From contig NZ_CP022364.1 of NCBI RefSeq assembly GCF_003119115.1, positions 582,501-646,500 on the forward strand: a stretch of DNA of 64,000 nt, given 5' to 3'. This document shows positions 38,861 to 49,086 of this stretch, in pieces. Origin of the DNA: Azospirillum sp. TSH58. Its GTDB lineage: Bacteria > Pseudomonadota > Alphaproteobacteria > Azospirillales > Azospirillaceae. The first letter of the stretch is position 1. Each line of letters starts with the position of its first letter. The notes beneath the pieces are model-generated. The model did no database searches. It had not been told where the DNA came from and saw only the letters and a list, made by a program, of their open reading frames with translations. The position numbers and the translations under genes were made by a program.

Positions 38861-40183
38861 TTACAGACGGATGCGGTCGGCGATCAGCGGTCCGGCCGGC
38901 GGCGCGGTGTCGGCCACGGTGAAGGCGCGGCGGAGCAGCGCGGCCGCCTCCTCGGCCTTCGCCTCGCTGCGGGCGTGGATGACGGCGAGCGGACGCCCGG
39001 ACGGCCCCACCGACGCGCCCAGCCCGGCGACGTCGGCCAGTCCGACCGCGAAATCGATGGGATCGCTCGTCTTGGTCCGCCCGCCGCCCAAGGCCACCAC
39101 GGCGATGCCGACCGCCCGCACATCGATGGCCGCCACCACGCCCGCCCGCTCGGCGAAGACCGGACGGACGACGGGAGCGGCGTCCAGATAGCGGTCCGGC
39201 GCGTCCAGCAGGTCCGCCGGGCCGCCCAGCGCATGAACCATGCGGGCGAAACGCTCGGCGGCCTGCCCGCTGCCCATTGCCTGATCGAACCGGGCGCGCC
39301 CCGTCGCGACGTCCGGCGCCAGCCCGGCCAGCACCAGAAGCTCGGCGGCCTGGGCGGCGGTGACCTCGTAGAGCCGGGAGTCGGCCCTGCCGCCGCGTAG
39401 GATGTCGATGCACTCCCGCATCTCCAGCGCGTTGCCGGCGGTCAGGCCCAGCACCTCGTTCATGTCGGTCAGCAGGGCGACGGTGGGCAGCCCGGCGCCC
39501 TCGGCCACGGTGACGAGGCTGTCGGCCAGGTCCCGCGCCTTGGCGATGTCGGGCAGGAAGGCGCCGGAGCCGAACTTCACGTCCATCACCAGCGCCTGCA
39601 ACCCGGCCGCCAGCTTCTTCGACAGGATCGAGGAGGTCAGCAGGTCGATGGTTTCCACCGTCGCCGTCACGTCGCGGATGGCGTAGAGCCGGCGGTCGGC
39701 GGGTGCGATGTCGTCGGTGGCGCCGATCACCGCGCAGCCGACCTCCTTCACCACCCGCTCCAGCGTCGCCCGGTCGGGCTTGGCGCGATAGCCGGGGATG
39801 CTCTCGAACTTGTCCAGCGTGCCGCCGGTGTGGCCCAGCCCGCGGCCCGAGACCATCGGCACGAAGCCGCCGCAGGCGGCCAGCGCCGGGGCGAGGATCA
39901 GACTGACCTTGTCGCCGACGCCGCCGGTCGAATGCTTGTCGACCACCGGACCGGGCAGGTCGAGGTGGTCCCAGCGCATCACCGTCCCGGAATCCCGCAT
40001 GGCCAGGGTCAGGGCCACCCGCTCATCCAGCGTCATGCCGCGGAAGAAGACGGCCATGGCGAAGGCCGCCGCCTGCCCTTCGCTGACGGAGCCATCGGTG
40101 ATGCCGCGCACGAAGGCGCCGATCTCCGCCGCGTCGAGGCGTGCGCCGTCGCGCTTCTTGCGAATCAGTTCCTGGGGAAGCAT
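38861..40183 (-). CDS. deoA: Thymidine phosphorylase
   Basis: DeoA splits thymidine and deoxyuridine with phosphate into base and deoxyribose 1-phosphate. The 440-residue enzyme has the phosphate-binding loop [12 protein letters not shown] at residues 81-92, [21 protein letters not shown] near residues 111-131, and the helical N-terminal domain [16 protein letters not shown]. These are the pyrimidine nucleoside phosphorylase family signatures at the usual E. coli length. It is the last gene of the leftward nucleoside operon, 36 bases after deoC. The deoxyribose 1-phosphate produced needs a phosphopentomutase (DeoB) before DeoC can act, and deoB is not in this window. Confidence 0.95.
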   Translation of the reverse strand: MLPQELIRKKRDGARLDAAEIGAFVRGITDGSVSEGQAAAFAMAVFFRGMTLDERVALTLAMRDSGTVMRWDHLDLPGPVVDKHSTGGVGDKVSLILAPALAACGGFVPMVSGRGLGHTGGTLDKFESIPGYRAKPDRATLERVVKEVGCAVIGATDDIAPADRRLYAIRDVTATVETIDLLTSSILSKKLAAGLQALVMDVKFGSGAFLPDIAKARDLADSLVTVAEGAGLPTVALLTDMNEVLGLTAGNALEMRECIDILRGGRADSRLYEVTAAQAAELLVLAGLAPDVATGRARFDQAMGSGQAAERFARMVHALGGPADLLDAPDRYLDAAPVVRPVFAERAGVVAAIDVRAVGIAVVALGGGRTKTSDPIDFAVGLADVAGLGASVGPSGRPLAVIHARSEAKAEEAAALLRRAFTVADTAPPAGPLIADRIRL

Positions 40184-40219
40184 CCGTGCGTCCGTTCCAT
40201 GGTCAAACCGTCGCGCGGA

Positions 40220-41113
40220 TCAATAGCCGGCGGTGGCCGGCTGGGCAACCGCGCCGCCCCCCTTGCCGTCCCCTTTGCCCTCCTTGCCCTCCTTGCCCTC
40301 TCCCTTGCCGCCCTCTCCCTTGCCGCCCCCGCCATGGCCGGCGGTGGCGAGCAGCGAGTCCAGCAGCGCCGACGCGCCGAAGCGGAAGGTGTCCGGCTTG
40401 GCCCAGCCCTTGCCCTGGATCGCGGTGGCGAGCGCCAGGAAGGCCGCCGCCCCGTCGGCGTCGCGGATGCCGCCCGCCGCCTTGAAGCCCACCGGCTTGC
40501 CCGATTCATGGATGACGTGCAGCAGCAGCGCCGCCGCCTCCAGCGTCGCCGCGGGCTGCACCTTGCCGGTGGAGGTCTTCAGGAAATCCGCCCCGGCGGC
40601 GATGGCGTCGCGGGCGGCCCAGGCCAGCAGGTCCGGCTCGGGGAAGCAGCCGGATTCCAGGATGACCTTCATCGTCACGTCGGCCCCGCAGGCCTCGCGG
40701 CAGGCGCGGATCACGTTCATCGGCTGGGTGCGGGCGCCGTCGATGAAGGCGCGGTAGGGGAGCACCACGTCGATCTCGTTCGCGCCGTCCTTGATGGCCG
40801 CCCTGGTCTCCGCCGCCACCGCCGCCGCGTCGGCCTCCCCCGTGGGGAAATTGACGACGGTGGCGATCTTCACGCCGCTGCCCTTCAGCGCCTTGCGCGC
40901 GGTCTTGACGAAGCGCGGCCAGACGCACACCGCGGCGACCTTGCCGGCGGGGGTGACGGCGCGCTTGCACAGCGCCTCCACCGTCTGGTCGGTGTCGTCG
41001 TCGTTCAGACTGGTCAGGTCGAGCAGACCAATGGCCCGGCCGGCCCCCTTGGAGTCGGCCTTGACGGTGGTTGCGGTGTCGAGCGCCCGTTGCAGATCAG
41101 CGGGAAGTTTCAT
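40220..41113 (-). CDS. deoC: Deoxyribose-phosphate aldolase with low-complexity C-terminal tail
   Basis: DeoC cleaves 2-deoxyribose 5-phosphate to acetaldehyde and glyceraldehyde 3-phosphate. The 297-residue protein has DLTSLNDDDTDQTVEALCKRA near residue 32, GANEIDVVLPYRAFIDG near residue 95 with the proton-shuttle Asp, the Schiff-base lysine in ADFLKTSTGKVQ near residue 166, and the second catalytic lysine in VGFKAAGGIRD near residue 200. The enzyme domain ends near residue 257. The last 40 residues are a Gly/Lys/Glu run (GGGGKGEGGKGEGKEGKEG and onward) absent from normal DeoC. Start overlaps the end of the phosphorylase gene by four bases (ATGA). Confidence 0.94.
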   Translation of the reverse strand: MKLPADLQRALDTATTVKADSKGAGRAIGLLDLTSLNDDDTDQTVEALCKRAVTPAGKVAAVCVWPRFVKTARKALKGSGVKIATVVNFPTGEADAAAVAAETRAAIKDGANEIDVVLPYRAFIDGARTQPMNVIRACREACGADVTMKVILESGCFPEPDLLAWAARDAIAAGADFLKTSTGKVQPAATLEAAALLLHVIHESGKPVGFKAAGGIRDADGAAAFLALATAIQGKGWAKPDTFRFGASALLDSLLATAGHGGGGKGEGGKGEGKEGKEGKGDGKGGGAVAQPATAGY

Positions 41114-41943
41114 GACCGGCGTCCTTCGTGTACGTTCAGCCCGTCGAGAAAGCCGGTCAGCAGCCGCTCCAGGTCGGAGGCGGCGGCCGAGGCGGCGCGC
41201 AGGGTCTGGTCATGGTCCACCGGCCCGTCGCCGAGTCCCACCCCCAGGTTGGTGATGACCGCGCAGCCCACGACCCGCAGGCCGCAATGCCGCGCGACGA
41301 TGCATTCGGGCACCGTGGACATGCCGACCGCGTCCGCCCCCAGGACCTTCAACATCCGGACCTCGGCCGGCGTCTCGAAGGAGGGGCCGGGATAGGCGGC
41401 GTACACGCCCTCGACCAGATCGATGTTCAACTCCAGCGCCCGGCGCCGCATCAACGCGCGCAGGGCGGGGTCCCAGGCGTCGGTCATGCTGGGGAAGCGC
41501 GGGCCGAAGCTGTCCTCGTTGGGGCCGGTCAGCGGGTTGGCGCCCAGCATGTTGATGTGGTCGGAAATCGCCATCAGCCGCCCCGGCCCGACCTCCACCC
41601 GCAGCGAGCCGGCGGCGCAGGTCAGCACCAGCGTGTCGCAGCCGGCCAGCTTCAGCGCGCGGATCGCCGTCTTCAGCGCGTCGAAGCCGTTGCCCTCATA
41701 GGCGTGGACGCGGCCCTGCATGCAGGCGACGGGCTGGCCGCCGAGATGGCCCAGCACCAAGCGGCCCATGTGCCCCTCGACGCTGGGCAGCGGGAAGCCA
41801 GGCAGGTCGCCGTAGGGCATGGCGGTCGCTCCCTCGACCCGGTCGGCGACGCCGCCCAGGCCGGAGCCGAGCACGATCCCCACCCGCGGGCGGAAGCCGG
41901 GGACCCGGTGCAGGATTTCCGCGGCGGCGCGTGCGGCGGTCAT
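41110..41943 (-). CDS. Purine nucleoside phosphorylase (trimeric PNP/MTAP class)
   Basis: This 277-residue enzyme splits purine nucleosides with phosphate into the base and (deoxy)ribose 1-phosphate. It matches the trimeric, mammalian-type class: IVLGSGLGGVADRV near residues 24-37, VEGHMGRLVLGHL near residue 56, MQGRVHAYEGNG near residue 75, TCAAGSLRVEVGPG near residue 108, YAAYPGPSFETPAEVRML near residue 181 and the substrate-binding VGMSTVPECIVARHCG followed by VITNLGVGL near residue 225. That class usually prefers guanosine and inosine. It lies between cdd and deoC in the operon, overlapping deoC by four bases, so product flow into deoxyribose or ribose phosphate metabolism is expected. 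Confidence 0.93.
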   Translation of the reverse strand: MTAARAAAEILHRVPGFRPRVGIVLGSGLGGVADRVEGATAMPYGDLPGFPLPSVEGHMGRLVLGHLGGQPVACMQGRVHAYEGNGFDALKTAIRALKLAGCDTLVLTCAAGSLRVEVGPGRLMAISDHINMLGANPLTGPNEDSFGPRFPSMTDAWDPALRALMRRRALELNIDLVEGVYAAYPGPSFETPAEVRMLKVLGADAVGMSTVPECIVARHCGLRVVGCAVITNLGVGLGDGPVDHDQTLRAASAAASDLERLLTGFLDGLNVHEGRRS

Positions 41944-41958
41944 GACGGTCAGTTCCCC

Positions 41959-42381
41959 TCAGAAGTCGAGATTGTCGGGACCGAAGGAGTGCGGCAGCAG
42001 TTCCTCCAACGTAAACGTGCGACGAAGCCCTTCCGGTCCACAGACATGAATCGGCGTGTCGGGTTTGGCGAATTCGCGCAGGCGCTGGCGGCACCCGCCG
42101 CAAGGCGTGCACAACCGCCCGTCGCCGGACTGGCCGCCCATCACCACGATCGCCCGGATGCTCCGGTCCCCGGCCAGGATCATCGCCCCGATGGCCGAGG
42201 CCTCGGCGCACTGGCCCTGCGGGTAGGCGGCGTTCTCCACATTCGCCCCGGCGTGGATGCGCCCGGATTCGCCCAGAATGGCCGCGCCCACGGAAAAATG
42301 CGAATAGGGCGCGTAGGCCTGCGCCATCGCGTCGCGGGCGGCGGCGATCAAAGCGCCGTGGGATTCGTTCGGCACGCCCAT
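41959..42381 (-). CDS. cdd: Cytidine deaminase
   Basis: Cdd converts cytidine and deoxycytidine to uridine and deoxyuridine, feeding pyrimidine phosphorolysis by DeoA. The 140-residue protein belongs to the short, homotetrameric class. The zinc ligands are Cys in QCAEASAIGAM near residue 57, with the catalytic Glu, and the pair in CTPCGGCRQRLREF near residue 92. YAPYSHFSVGAAIL near residue 24 is the usual substrate loop. Its ATG overlaps the stop of the upstream permease gene by one base (TGATG), showing that deaminase and transporter are translated as one unit. PNP follows after 15 bases. Confidence 0.95.
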   Translation of the reverse strand: MGVPNESHGALIAAARDAMAQAYAPYSHFSVGAAILGESGRIHAGANVENAAYPQGQCAEASAIGAMILAGDRSIRAIVVMGGQSGDGRLCTPCGGCRQRLREFAKPDTPIHVCGPEGLRRTFTLEELLPHSFGPDNLDF

Positions 42382-43355
42382 CACCGCTCCTTCACGTAGG
42401 GGACGCCGCTGGCCCTGGGCGCCACCGCCCGCCCGACGAATCCGGCGAGGAGGAGCACGGTCAGCACATAGGGCAGCATCTGGATGAACTGCACCGGGAT
42501 CACCCCCACCACCGGCAGCGGCACGCCCTGCAGGCGGACCTGCACGGCGTCGGTGAAGGCGAACAGCAGGCAGGCGAACAGCGTCGGCCAGGGCCGCCAT
42601 TTCCCGAAGATCAGCGCGGCCAGCGCCAGATAGCCCTTGCCCGCCGTCATGTCGCGCACGAAGCCGGCGCCATGGGCGGTGGACAGATAGGCGCCGGCGA
42701 TACCGGTCAGCACCCCGGTGATGATCACCGCCTGATAGCGCAGCCGCGTGACCGACAGGCCCGCCGTGTCGACCGCCGAAGGGTTCTCCCCCACCGCGCG
42801 CAGCCGCAGCCCGAAGCGGGAGCGGGTGAACACCCAATGGGTCGCCACCACCAGCAGGACGGTCAGCCAGATCAGCACGTTGGCGTCGTCGATCAGTTCC
42901 CGGTAGACGGGACCGAGGACCGGGATGGCGGACAGCGCCTCCACGCCCGGCAGACGGACCTGCGGCAACCGCGCCTCTCCCGGCAGCAGCGGGGTCTGCC
43001 CGCCCTGGCGGAACCAGGCGTAGGCCAGGGTCGGCGCTAGCCCGGCGACCAGGATGTTGATCGCCATGCCCGACACCACCTGGTTGCCCTTGTGGGTGAT
43101 GCAGGCGAAACCATGGACCAGCGCCAGCGCCACCGAGGCCGCGACGGCGGCGCCCAGGCCCAGCCAGGGGTTGCCGGTGGATGAGGCGACTGCGGCGGCG
43201 AAGAAGGCGCCGGCCAGCATCTTGCCCTCCAGCCCGATGTCCACCACCCCCGCCCGCTCGCTGTAGAGCGCCGCGAAGGCGGCCAGCACCAGCGGGGTCG
43301 CCACGCGGATGGTGGCGTCGGTCAGCAGCAGGGCGACGAGCAGGGCGTCATCCAT
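42381..43355 (-). CDS. Nucleoside-type ABC transporter permease (NupQ/YufQ-like)
   Basis: This 324-residue permease of the BPD_transp_2 family has about ten helices, with ATPLVLAAFAALYSERAGVVDIGLEGKMLAGAFFAAAVAS near residues 17-56 and GFRYQAV-type segments including RAVGENPSAVDTAGLSVTRLRYQAVIITG near residues 205-233. The ERAGVVDIGLEGKMLAGAF pattern is characteristic of the permeases that partner BMP/PnrA-type nucleoside-binding proteins. It overlaps the other permease gene by eight bases at its start and cdd by one base at its end. With genes 43348-47303 it makes a complete ribose/nucleoside-class importer. Confidence 0.93.
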   Translation of the reverse strand: MDDALLVALLLTDATIRVATPLVLAAFAALYSERAGVVDIGLEGKMLAGAFFAAAVASSTGNPWLGLGAAVAASVALALVHGFACITHKGNQVVSGMAINILVAGLAPTLAYAWFRQGGQTPLLPGEARLPQVRLPGVEALSAIPVLGPVYRELIDDANVLIWLTVLLVVATHWVFTRSRFGLRLRAVGENPSAVDTAGLSVTRLRYQAVIITGVLTGIAGAYLSTAHGAGFVRDMTAGKGYLALAALIFGKWRPWPTLFACLLFAFTDAVQVRLQGVPLPVVGVIPVQFIQMLPYVLTVLLLAGFVGRAVAPRASGVPYVKER

Positions 43356-44496
43356 GCGCCGCTCCTCCGCCGCGGCGGCGGAACAGCGCCTCCACCTGCG
43401 GCTTGAACAGGTTCTCCAGCGCCCCGGCGAAGAGGATGACGAGGCCCTGGATGACCATCACCAGCTCCCGGTTCACGGTGGGGTATTCGAAGGACACCTG
43501 ACCGCCCCCCTGCGCCAGCACGCCGAACAGCAGCGCCGCCAGGACGATCCCCACCGGATGGTTGCGCCCCATCAGCGCCACGGCGATGCCGACGAAGCCC
43601 ACCCCGCCCGTGAAGTTCAGCAGGATGCGGTGCTGCACCCCCATGATCTCGTTCACGCCGACGAAGCCGGCAAGCGCCCCGGAGATCGCCATGGCGAGGA
43701 TGATGTTCCGCGCCGGGGAGATGCCGGCATAGACCGCCGCCCGCTCGTTCCGCCCCACCGTGCGGATCTCGTAGCCCCAGCGGGTCCGCCACAGGAACAG
43801 GTAAAACAGCGCGCAGCAGGCCAGCGCCCACAGGAAGGACAGGTTCAGCGGCGAGGCCGGGATGGCGACGCCGAGCCAGCCGAGCGCCCGGTCCATGGTC
43901 GGCAGCCAGACGCCGGGATCGAACTCGCGCGTTTCCGGCGACTGCGAACCGGGGCGGATCAGCACGTCGACCAGCAGGTAGGTCATGATCGCGGCGGCGA
44001 TGAAGTTGAACATGATCGTCGTGATGACGATGTGGCTGCCGCGCTTGGCCTGGAGCCAGCCGGGAACCGCCGCCCACGCCGCCCCGAACAGCGCCGACAG
44101 GGCCACCGCGCCCAGCGCCGCCACCGGCCAGGGCCAGCCGGTCAGCGCCAGCCCGACCAGCCCGGCTCCCAGCCCGCCGAGATAGGCCTGCCCTTCGCCG
44201 CCGATGTTGAACAGCCCGCAGTGGAAGGCGATGGCGACCGCCAGCCCGGTGAAGATGTAGCTGGTCGTGTAGTAGAGGGTGTAGCCGATGGCCTCGGGAT
44301 AACCAACCGCCTCGGTCACCAGCAGCGCCAGCACGTCCAGCGGGTTCTCGCCGATCACCAGGATGACCAGCCCGGACAGGACGAGGGCGGCCAGCAGGTT
44401 CAGCAGCGGCAGAAGCGCATAGCCGACCCAGCCGGGCACCTCGCCCGGCCGGTCGAAGCCCCGGCCCGTCACCCCCTGCGCCGCGTCCTGCGCCAT
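43348..44496 (-). CDS. Nucleoside-type ABC transporter permease (NupP/YufP-like)
   Basis: The 382-residue permease has about ten helices and the family signs FTGLAVAIAFHCGLFNIGGEGQAYLGGLGAG near residues 93-123 and RTVGRNERAAVYAGISPARNIILAMAISGALAGFVGV near residues 252-288. It is longer than its partner because of an N-terminal extension with one extra helix and a periplasmic loop. A GGAGCC precedes the ATG. The 115 bases upstream, up to the ATPase gene stop, show no gene or clear promoter, so transcription is probably continuous from the BMP gene. Confidence 0.92.
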   Translation of the reverse strand: MAQDAAQGVTGRGFDRPGEVPGWVGYALLPLLNLLAALVLSGLVILVIGENPLDVLALLVTEAVGYPEAIGYTLYYTTSYIFTGLAVAIAFHCGLFNIGGEGQAYLGGLGAGLVGLALTGWPWPVAALGAVALSALFGAAWAAVPGWLQAKRGSHIVITTIMFNFIAAAIMTYLLVDVLIRPGSQSPETREFDPGVWLPTMDRALGWLGVAIPASPLNLSFLWALACCALFYLFLWRTRWGYEIRTVGRNERAAVYAGISPARNIILAMAISGALAGFVGVNEIMGVQHRILLNFTGGVGFVGIAVALMGRNHPVGIVLAALLFGVLAQGGGQVSFEYPTVNRELVMVIQGLVILFAGALENLFKPQVEALFRRRGGGAAHG

Positions 44497-44611
44497 CCCG
44501 GCTCCATCCGTGGTGATTCCCGTTCACAAGCCGGAGGGTTCGAGCGTCCCGGCGTCAAGGAAAGTGCCCCGCGCACCGGGCCAGCGCAAGCGGGAGCGTT
44601 CGGGGTCAGCC

Positions 44612-46159
<1,548 letters not shown>

Positions 46160-46172
46160 GATTGGAAGGTCC

Positions 46173-46285
46173 TTGCCCCCACCCTTCCCACGGCTTCGCC
46201 GCGGGCCCCTTCCCTCCCCCGCTTCGCAGGAGAGGGGGCTATATCCCCTCTCCTGCGAAGCGGGGGAGGGTTAGGGAGGGGGCAA
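46173..46285. repeat. Large C/G-rich palindrome within the nucleoside operon (copy E)
   Basis: Arms 46212-46237 and 46245-46270 are perfect 26-bp inverted copies around a seven-base loop. Outer segments TTGCCCCCACCC (46173-46184) and its inverted partner ending at 46285 extend the symmetry. It lies between the BMP binding-protein gene and the ATPase gene of one operon. The hairpin is stable enough to stop or slow RNA polymerase partly, or to shield the upstream message from 3' exonucleases, as REP elements do. Confidence 0.92.
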
Positions 46286-46304
46286 CCGTTCGCCGATCAA
46301 CCAC

Positions 46305-47303
46305 TCACGGCTGATACGGTTTCACCACCAGCTCGCCCGCGATGATCTTCCGCTTGGCCTCCTCGACGGCCTTTTCCATCTCCGCCGTGACCAGCTTGCG
46401 GTTGTTCTCGTCGAGCGCGTAGCCGACGCCCTCCTCCTTCAGACCGACGACGCGATGCCCGGCCGTCCAGTTGCCGTCCTTGGCCGACTTCATGCAGTCG
46501 TAGACGGTCACGTCCACCCGCTTGACCATCGAGGTCAGGATCTTGCCCGGATGAATCCAGTTCTGGTTGCTGTCCACCCCGACGCCCAGCTTGCCGCCGT
46601 CCGCCGCGGCCTGGAGAACGCCGAGCCCGGTCGCGCCGGCCGCCGCGAAGACCACGTCGGCGCCGCGCCCGAACTGGCTCTTGGCCAGCTCCGCCCCGCG
46701 GGTGGGGTCGTTCCAGGCGGCGGGGGTCGTGCCGGTCATGTTGGTGAAGACCTCCCCATCCGCCTTCACATGGCGAACGCCCTGCTCGTAGCCGGTCAGG
46801 AAGTTGCGGATCAGCGGGATGTCCATGCCGCCGATGAAGCCGACCTTGCCGCTCTGCGAGGCCAGCGCCGCCAGCATGCCGACGAGGAAGGAGCCCTCAT
46901 GCTCCTTGAAGGTCACCGACTGGACGTTGGGCAGGTCCAGCTTGTCGTCGATCAGGCAGAACTTCGTGTTCGGATATTCGCGCGACACCTTGTCCACGGC
47001 GGCGGACTGGGAGAAGCCGACCGCCGTGATGACGGTGGCGCCGCGCCGCGCCATGTTGCGCAGCGCCTGCTCGCGCTGGCTCTCGCTGGTGATCTCGAAC
47101 TCGCGGTAGACGATCCCGGTCTCCTTCTTGAAGCGCTCCGCCCCGTTGTAGGCCGCCTCGTTGAAGGACTTGTCGAACTTGCCGCCCTGGTCGAACACCA
47201 CCGCCGGCATGAACTCGTCCGCCGCCAGGGCGGGGCCCGCGGCGGGAACGGTCGCCGCCGTCAGCGACAGGGCCAGAATGGTCAGAATGCGCGTCATCGT
47301 CAT
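46305..47303 (-). CDS. BMP-family nucleoside-binding periplasmic protein
   Basis: This 332-residue protein has a signal peptide (MTMTRILTILALSLTAATVPAAGPALA) and the BMP/PnrA/Med fold: FMPAVVFDQGGKFDKSFNEAAYNGAERF near residues 32-59, ITAVGFSQSAAVDKVSREYPNTKFCLID near residue 95, EGSFLVGMLAALASQSGKVGFIGGMDIPLIRNF near residues 138-170 and the C-terminal VGVDSNQNWIHPGKILTSMVKRVD. BMP proteins bind purine or pyrimidine nucleosides for ABC import. There is no lipobox cysteine, so it is periplasmic and not a lipoprotein. It is the first gene of the eight-gene nucleoside operon that ends at deoA. Confidence 0.93.
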   Translation of the reverse strand: MTMTRILTILALSLTAATVPAAGPALAADEFMPAVVFDQGGKFDKSFNEAAYNGAERFKKETGIVYREFEITSESQREQALRNMARRGATVITAVGFSQSAAVDKVSREYPNTKFCLIDDKLDLPNVQSVTFKEHEGSFLVGMLAALASQSGKVGFIGGMDIPLIRNFLTGYEQGVRHVKADGEVFTNMTGTTPAAWNDPTRGAELAKSQFGRGADVVFAAAGATGLGVLQAAADGGKLGVGVDSNQNWIHPGKILTSMVKRVDVTVYDCMKSAKDGNWTAGHRVVGLKEEGVGYALDENNRKLVTAEMEKAVEEAKRKIIAGELVVKPYQP

Positions 47304-47412
47304 CGTTCCGCTTCCCCGTTCCGGTTCGCCCGCTTGCCGGGTCGTGGCGGCCAGGATAGCCGCTCCTCCCGCCCCGTGACAGGGGGCACATGGCAGGGGG
47401 AATTCCGCCGCA

Positions 47413-47433
47413 GGTCACAGCCCGTATGTGACC
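47413..47433. promoter_or_regulatory. Candidate operator upstream of the nucleoside operon
   Basis: GGTCACA (47413-47419) and TGTGACC (47427-47433) form a perfect inverted repeat with a seven-base spacer, 110 bases upstream of the BMP start and about 90 bases before the divergent LysE gene. The shape suits a GntR-, LacI- or DeoR-type dimer. No regulator gene is adjacent, so the protein that binds it is unknown. Confidence 0.55.
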
Positions 47434-47523
47434 TCCGCCCGCGACGCCGGTTGACGGAAGGGCGGTGGCCCGCTATCACGCCCGCCATTGCCCGGAGGAG
47501 GGGCCGGAGAGGGGAATCGCATA

Positions 47524-48195
47524 TTGGACGAGGTGATCGGCGTGCATGGTCTGGTGGTGCTGCTGCAGGGCATCGTCCTGGGAATCGCCATCGCCGCCCC
47601 CGTCGGTCCGATCGGCCTGCTCTGCATCCGGCGCACGCTCCAGCACGGGCCGCTGATGGGCTTCTTCACCGGCTTCGGCGCCGCCGTGGCCGACACCATC
47701 TACGGCGCCATCGCCGCCTTCGGCGTCTCCGCCGCGCTGGACTTCCTGCAGGGGCATGAGATCGCCTTCCAGCTGGTCGGCGGCATCTTCCTGATCGTCG
47801 TCGCCATCCGCACCTTCCGCCAGAAGCCGGAGGACGAGGAGCGCGAGGCCGCGAGCGCGCCCGACACGCCCTCCTTCCTCGGCGGGTTCATGACCGGCCT
47901 GTCGCTGACCCTGACCAACCCGGCGACGATCATGGCCTTCATCGCCATCTTCGCCGGCTTCGGGCTGGGCGGCAATCTGGGTCGGGTGGACGCCTCCACG
48001 CTGGTGGCCGGCGTCTTCATCGGCGCGTCCTTGTGGTGGTTCACCTTGTCCATGGGCGTCGCCGCCGTGCGCCACCGCATCTCCGACCGCGGGCTGACCC
48101 GGCTGAACCATTGCACGGGCGTGGCGCTGGCGGCCTTCGGCCTCTGGGCGCTCGGCATGGCCTTCACCGGCATGGCCGGCTGGGCCATGGGGTGA
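47524..48195 (+). CDS. LysE/RhtB-family amino acid exporter
   Basis: The protein of about 223 residues has six helices and the LysE-family pattern GIVLGIAIAAPVGPIGLLCIRRTLQHGPLMGFFTGFGAAVADTIYGAIAAFG (read in parts over residues about 12-63) and GGFMTGLSLTLTNPATIMAFIAIFAGFG near residues 120-147. LysE/RhtB proteins export amino acids such as lysine, homoserine or threonine, and the substrate is not known here. The start is most likely TTG at 47524, preceded at nine bases by GGAGAGGGG. A TTG at 47488 would add a dozen atypical residues. The gene is divergent from the nucleoside operon. Confidence 0.9.
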   Translation: MDEVIGVHGLVVLLQGIVLGIAIAAPVGPIGLLCIRRTLQHGPLMGFFTGFGAAVADTIYGAIAAFGVSAALDFLQGHEIAFQLVGGIFLIVVAIRTFRQKPEDEEREAASAPDTPSFLGGFMTGLSLTLTNPATIMAFIAIFAGFGLGGNLGRVDASTLVAGVFIGASLWWFTLSMGVAAVRHRISDRGLTRLNHCTGVALAAFGLWALGMAFTGMAGWAMG

Positions 48196-48199
48196 GCCC

Positions 48200-48868
48200 T
48201 CAAGGGCTGAGCGGCGCCCCCGCCACCGGCGGATCGCCTCCGGAGGACTTCTGGGCGCGGCGGATGCCATGGAAATGGCTGACCAGCCGGTACAGGTACA
48301 GCCCGACCAGGACCACCAGCAGCCCCACGGTGAAGTAGCCCACCAGGCTGTGCGCGAAGGGCCAGCGGGACAGCATGTAGCCGGTCCAGGCGAGCAGCAG
48401 CGTCCACAGGATCGACCCGGCCCCCGAATAGAGGCAGTAGAGCGGGATCGACATCCGGCAGGCCCCCGCCGGGATCGAGATCAACGTCCGCACCCCCGGC
48501 ACCGGCTGGGTCAGGAAGACGGCGATCCCGCCATGCTTTCCGAACCACTCCGTGCTTCGTCGGACCTTTTTGGGGTGGATGGTCAGCCAGTGGCCGTAGC
48601 GTTTCAGAAAGGCTTCCAGCCGGTCGCGGCCCATCAGCCGACTGGGCAGAAACCAGACCAGCTGCCCGACCAGCGAGCCCAACCCACCGGCCAAGGCGAC
48701 GCCGAGCAGATTGTACTCGCCCTGCGCCGCTGCGATTCCGGCCAATGGAATAACCGATTCCGCCGGAACCGGCGGGATGACCCGCGCCAGGACCAGCAGC
48801 AGGAAAATGCCCACGTAATTCATCGTGTGCATCACATCGACCAGCCAATTGGTCAGTCCGCCAGCCAT
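48200..48868 (-). CDS. DedA-family (VTT domain) membrane protein
   Basis: This protein of about 222 residues carries the DedA/SNARE-associated VTT domain: YVGIFLLLVLARVIPPVPAESVIPLAG near residues 18-44, GSLVGQLVWFLPSRLMGRDRLEAFLKRYG near residues 65-93 and FLTQPVPGVRTLISIPAGACRMSIPLYCLYSGAGSILW near residues 118-155, matching the conserved F(F/V)xRxxPxxR(T)xxxxxAG block with Gln in place of the first Arg. DedA proteins flip or move polyprenyl or phospholipid carriers and support envelope integrity. The ATG at 48868 is preferred over upstream in-frame starts because it gives the standard N-terminus. It converges on the LysE gene with a four-base gap. Confidence 0.88.
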   Translation of the reverse strand: MAGGLTNWLVDVMHTMNYVGIFLLLVLARVIPPVPAESVIPLAGIAAAQGEYNLLGVALAGGLGSLVGQLVWFLPSRLMGRDRLEAFLKRYGHWLTIHPKKVRRSTEWFGKHGGIAVFLTQPVPGVRTLISIPAGACRMSIPLYCLYSGAGSILWTLLLAWTGYMLSRWPFAHSLVGYFTVGLLVVLVGLYLYRLVSHFHGIRRAQKSSGGDPPVAGAPLSP

Positions 48869-49086
48869 TTCTGCCCACTCTGATTTTAATCCTTCAAAAA
48901 ACAGGCCGGCGGGCCGTCGGTTCCTGAACGATGTCGCGGCGTGAAACCGCATGTCACATTCAGATGATAAATGTTTAGATATGAAATAGGTAAGAGACGT
49001 ACACACGTATGTGTGCAGCCAGACGTCTCCGTTCGATACCTGTCATGGCGCGTCCGCTCGGCCATGGCAAAAAAGAGAGAACCGCC

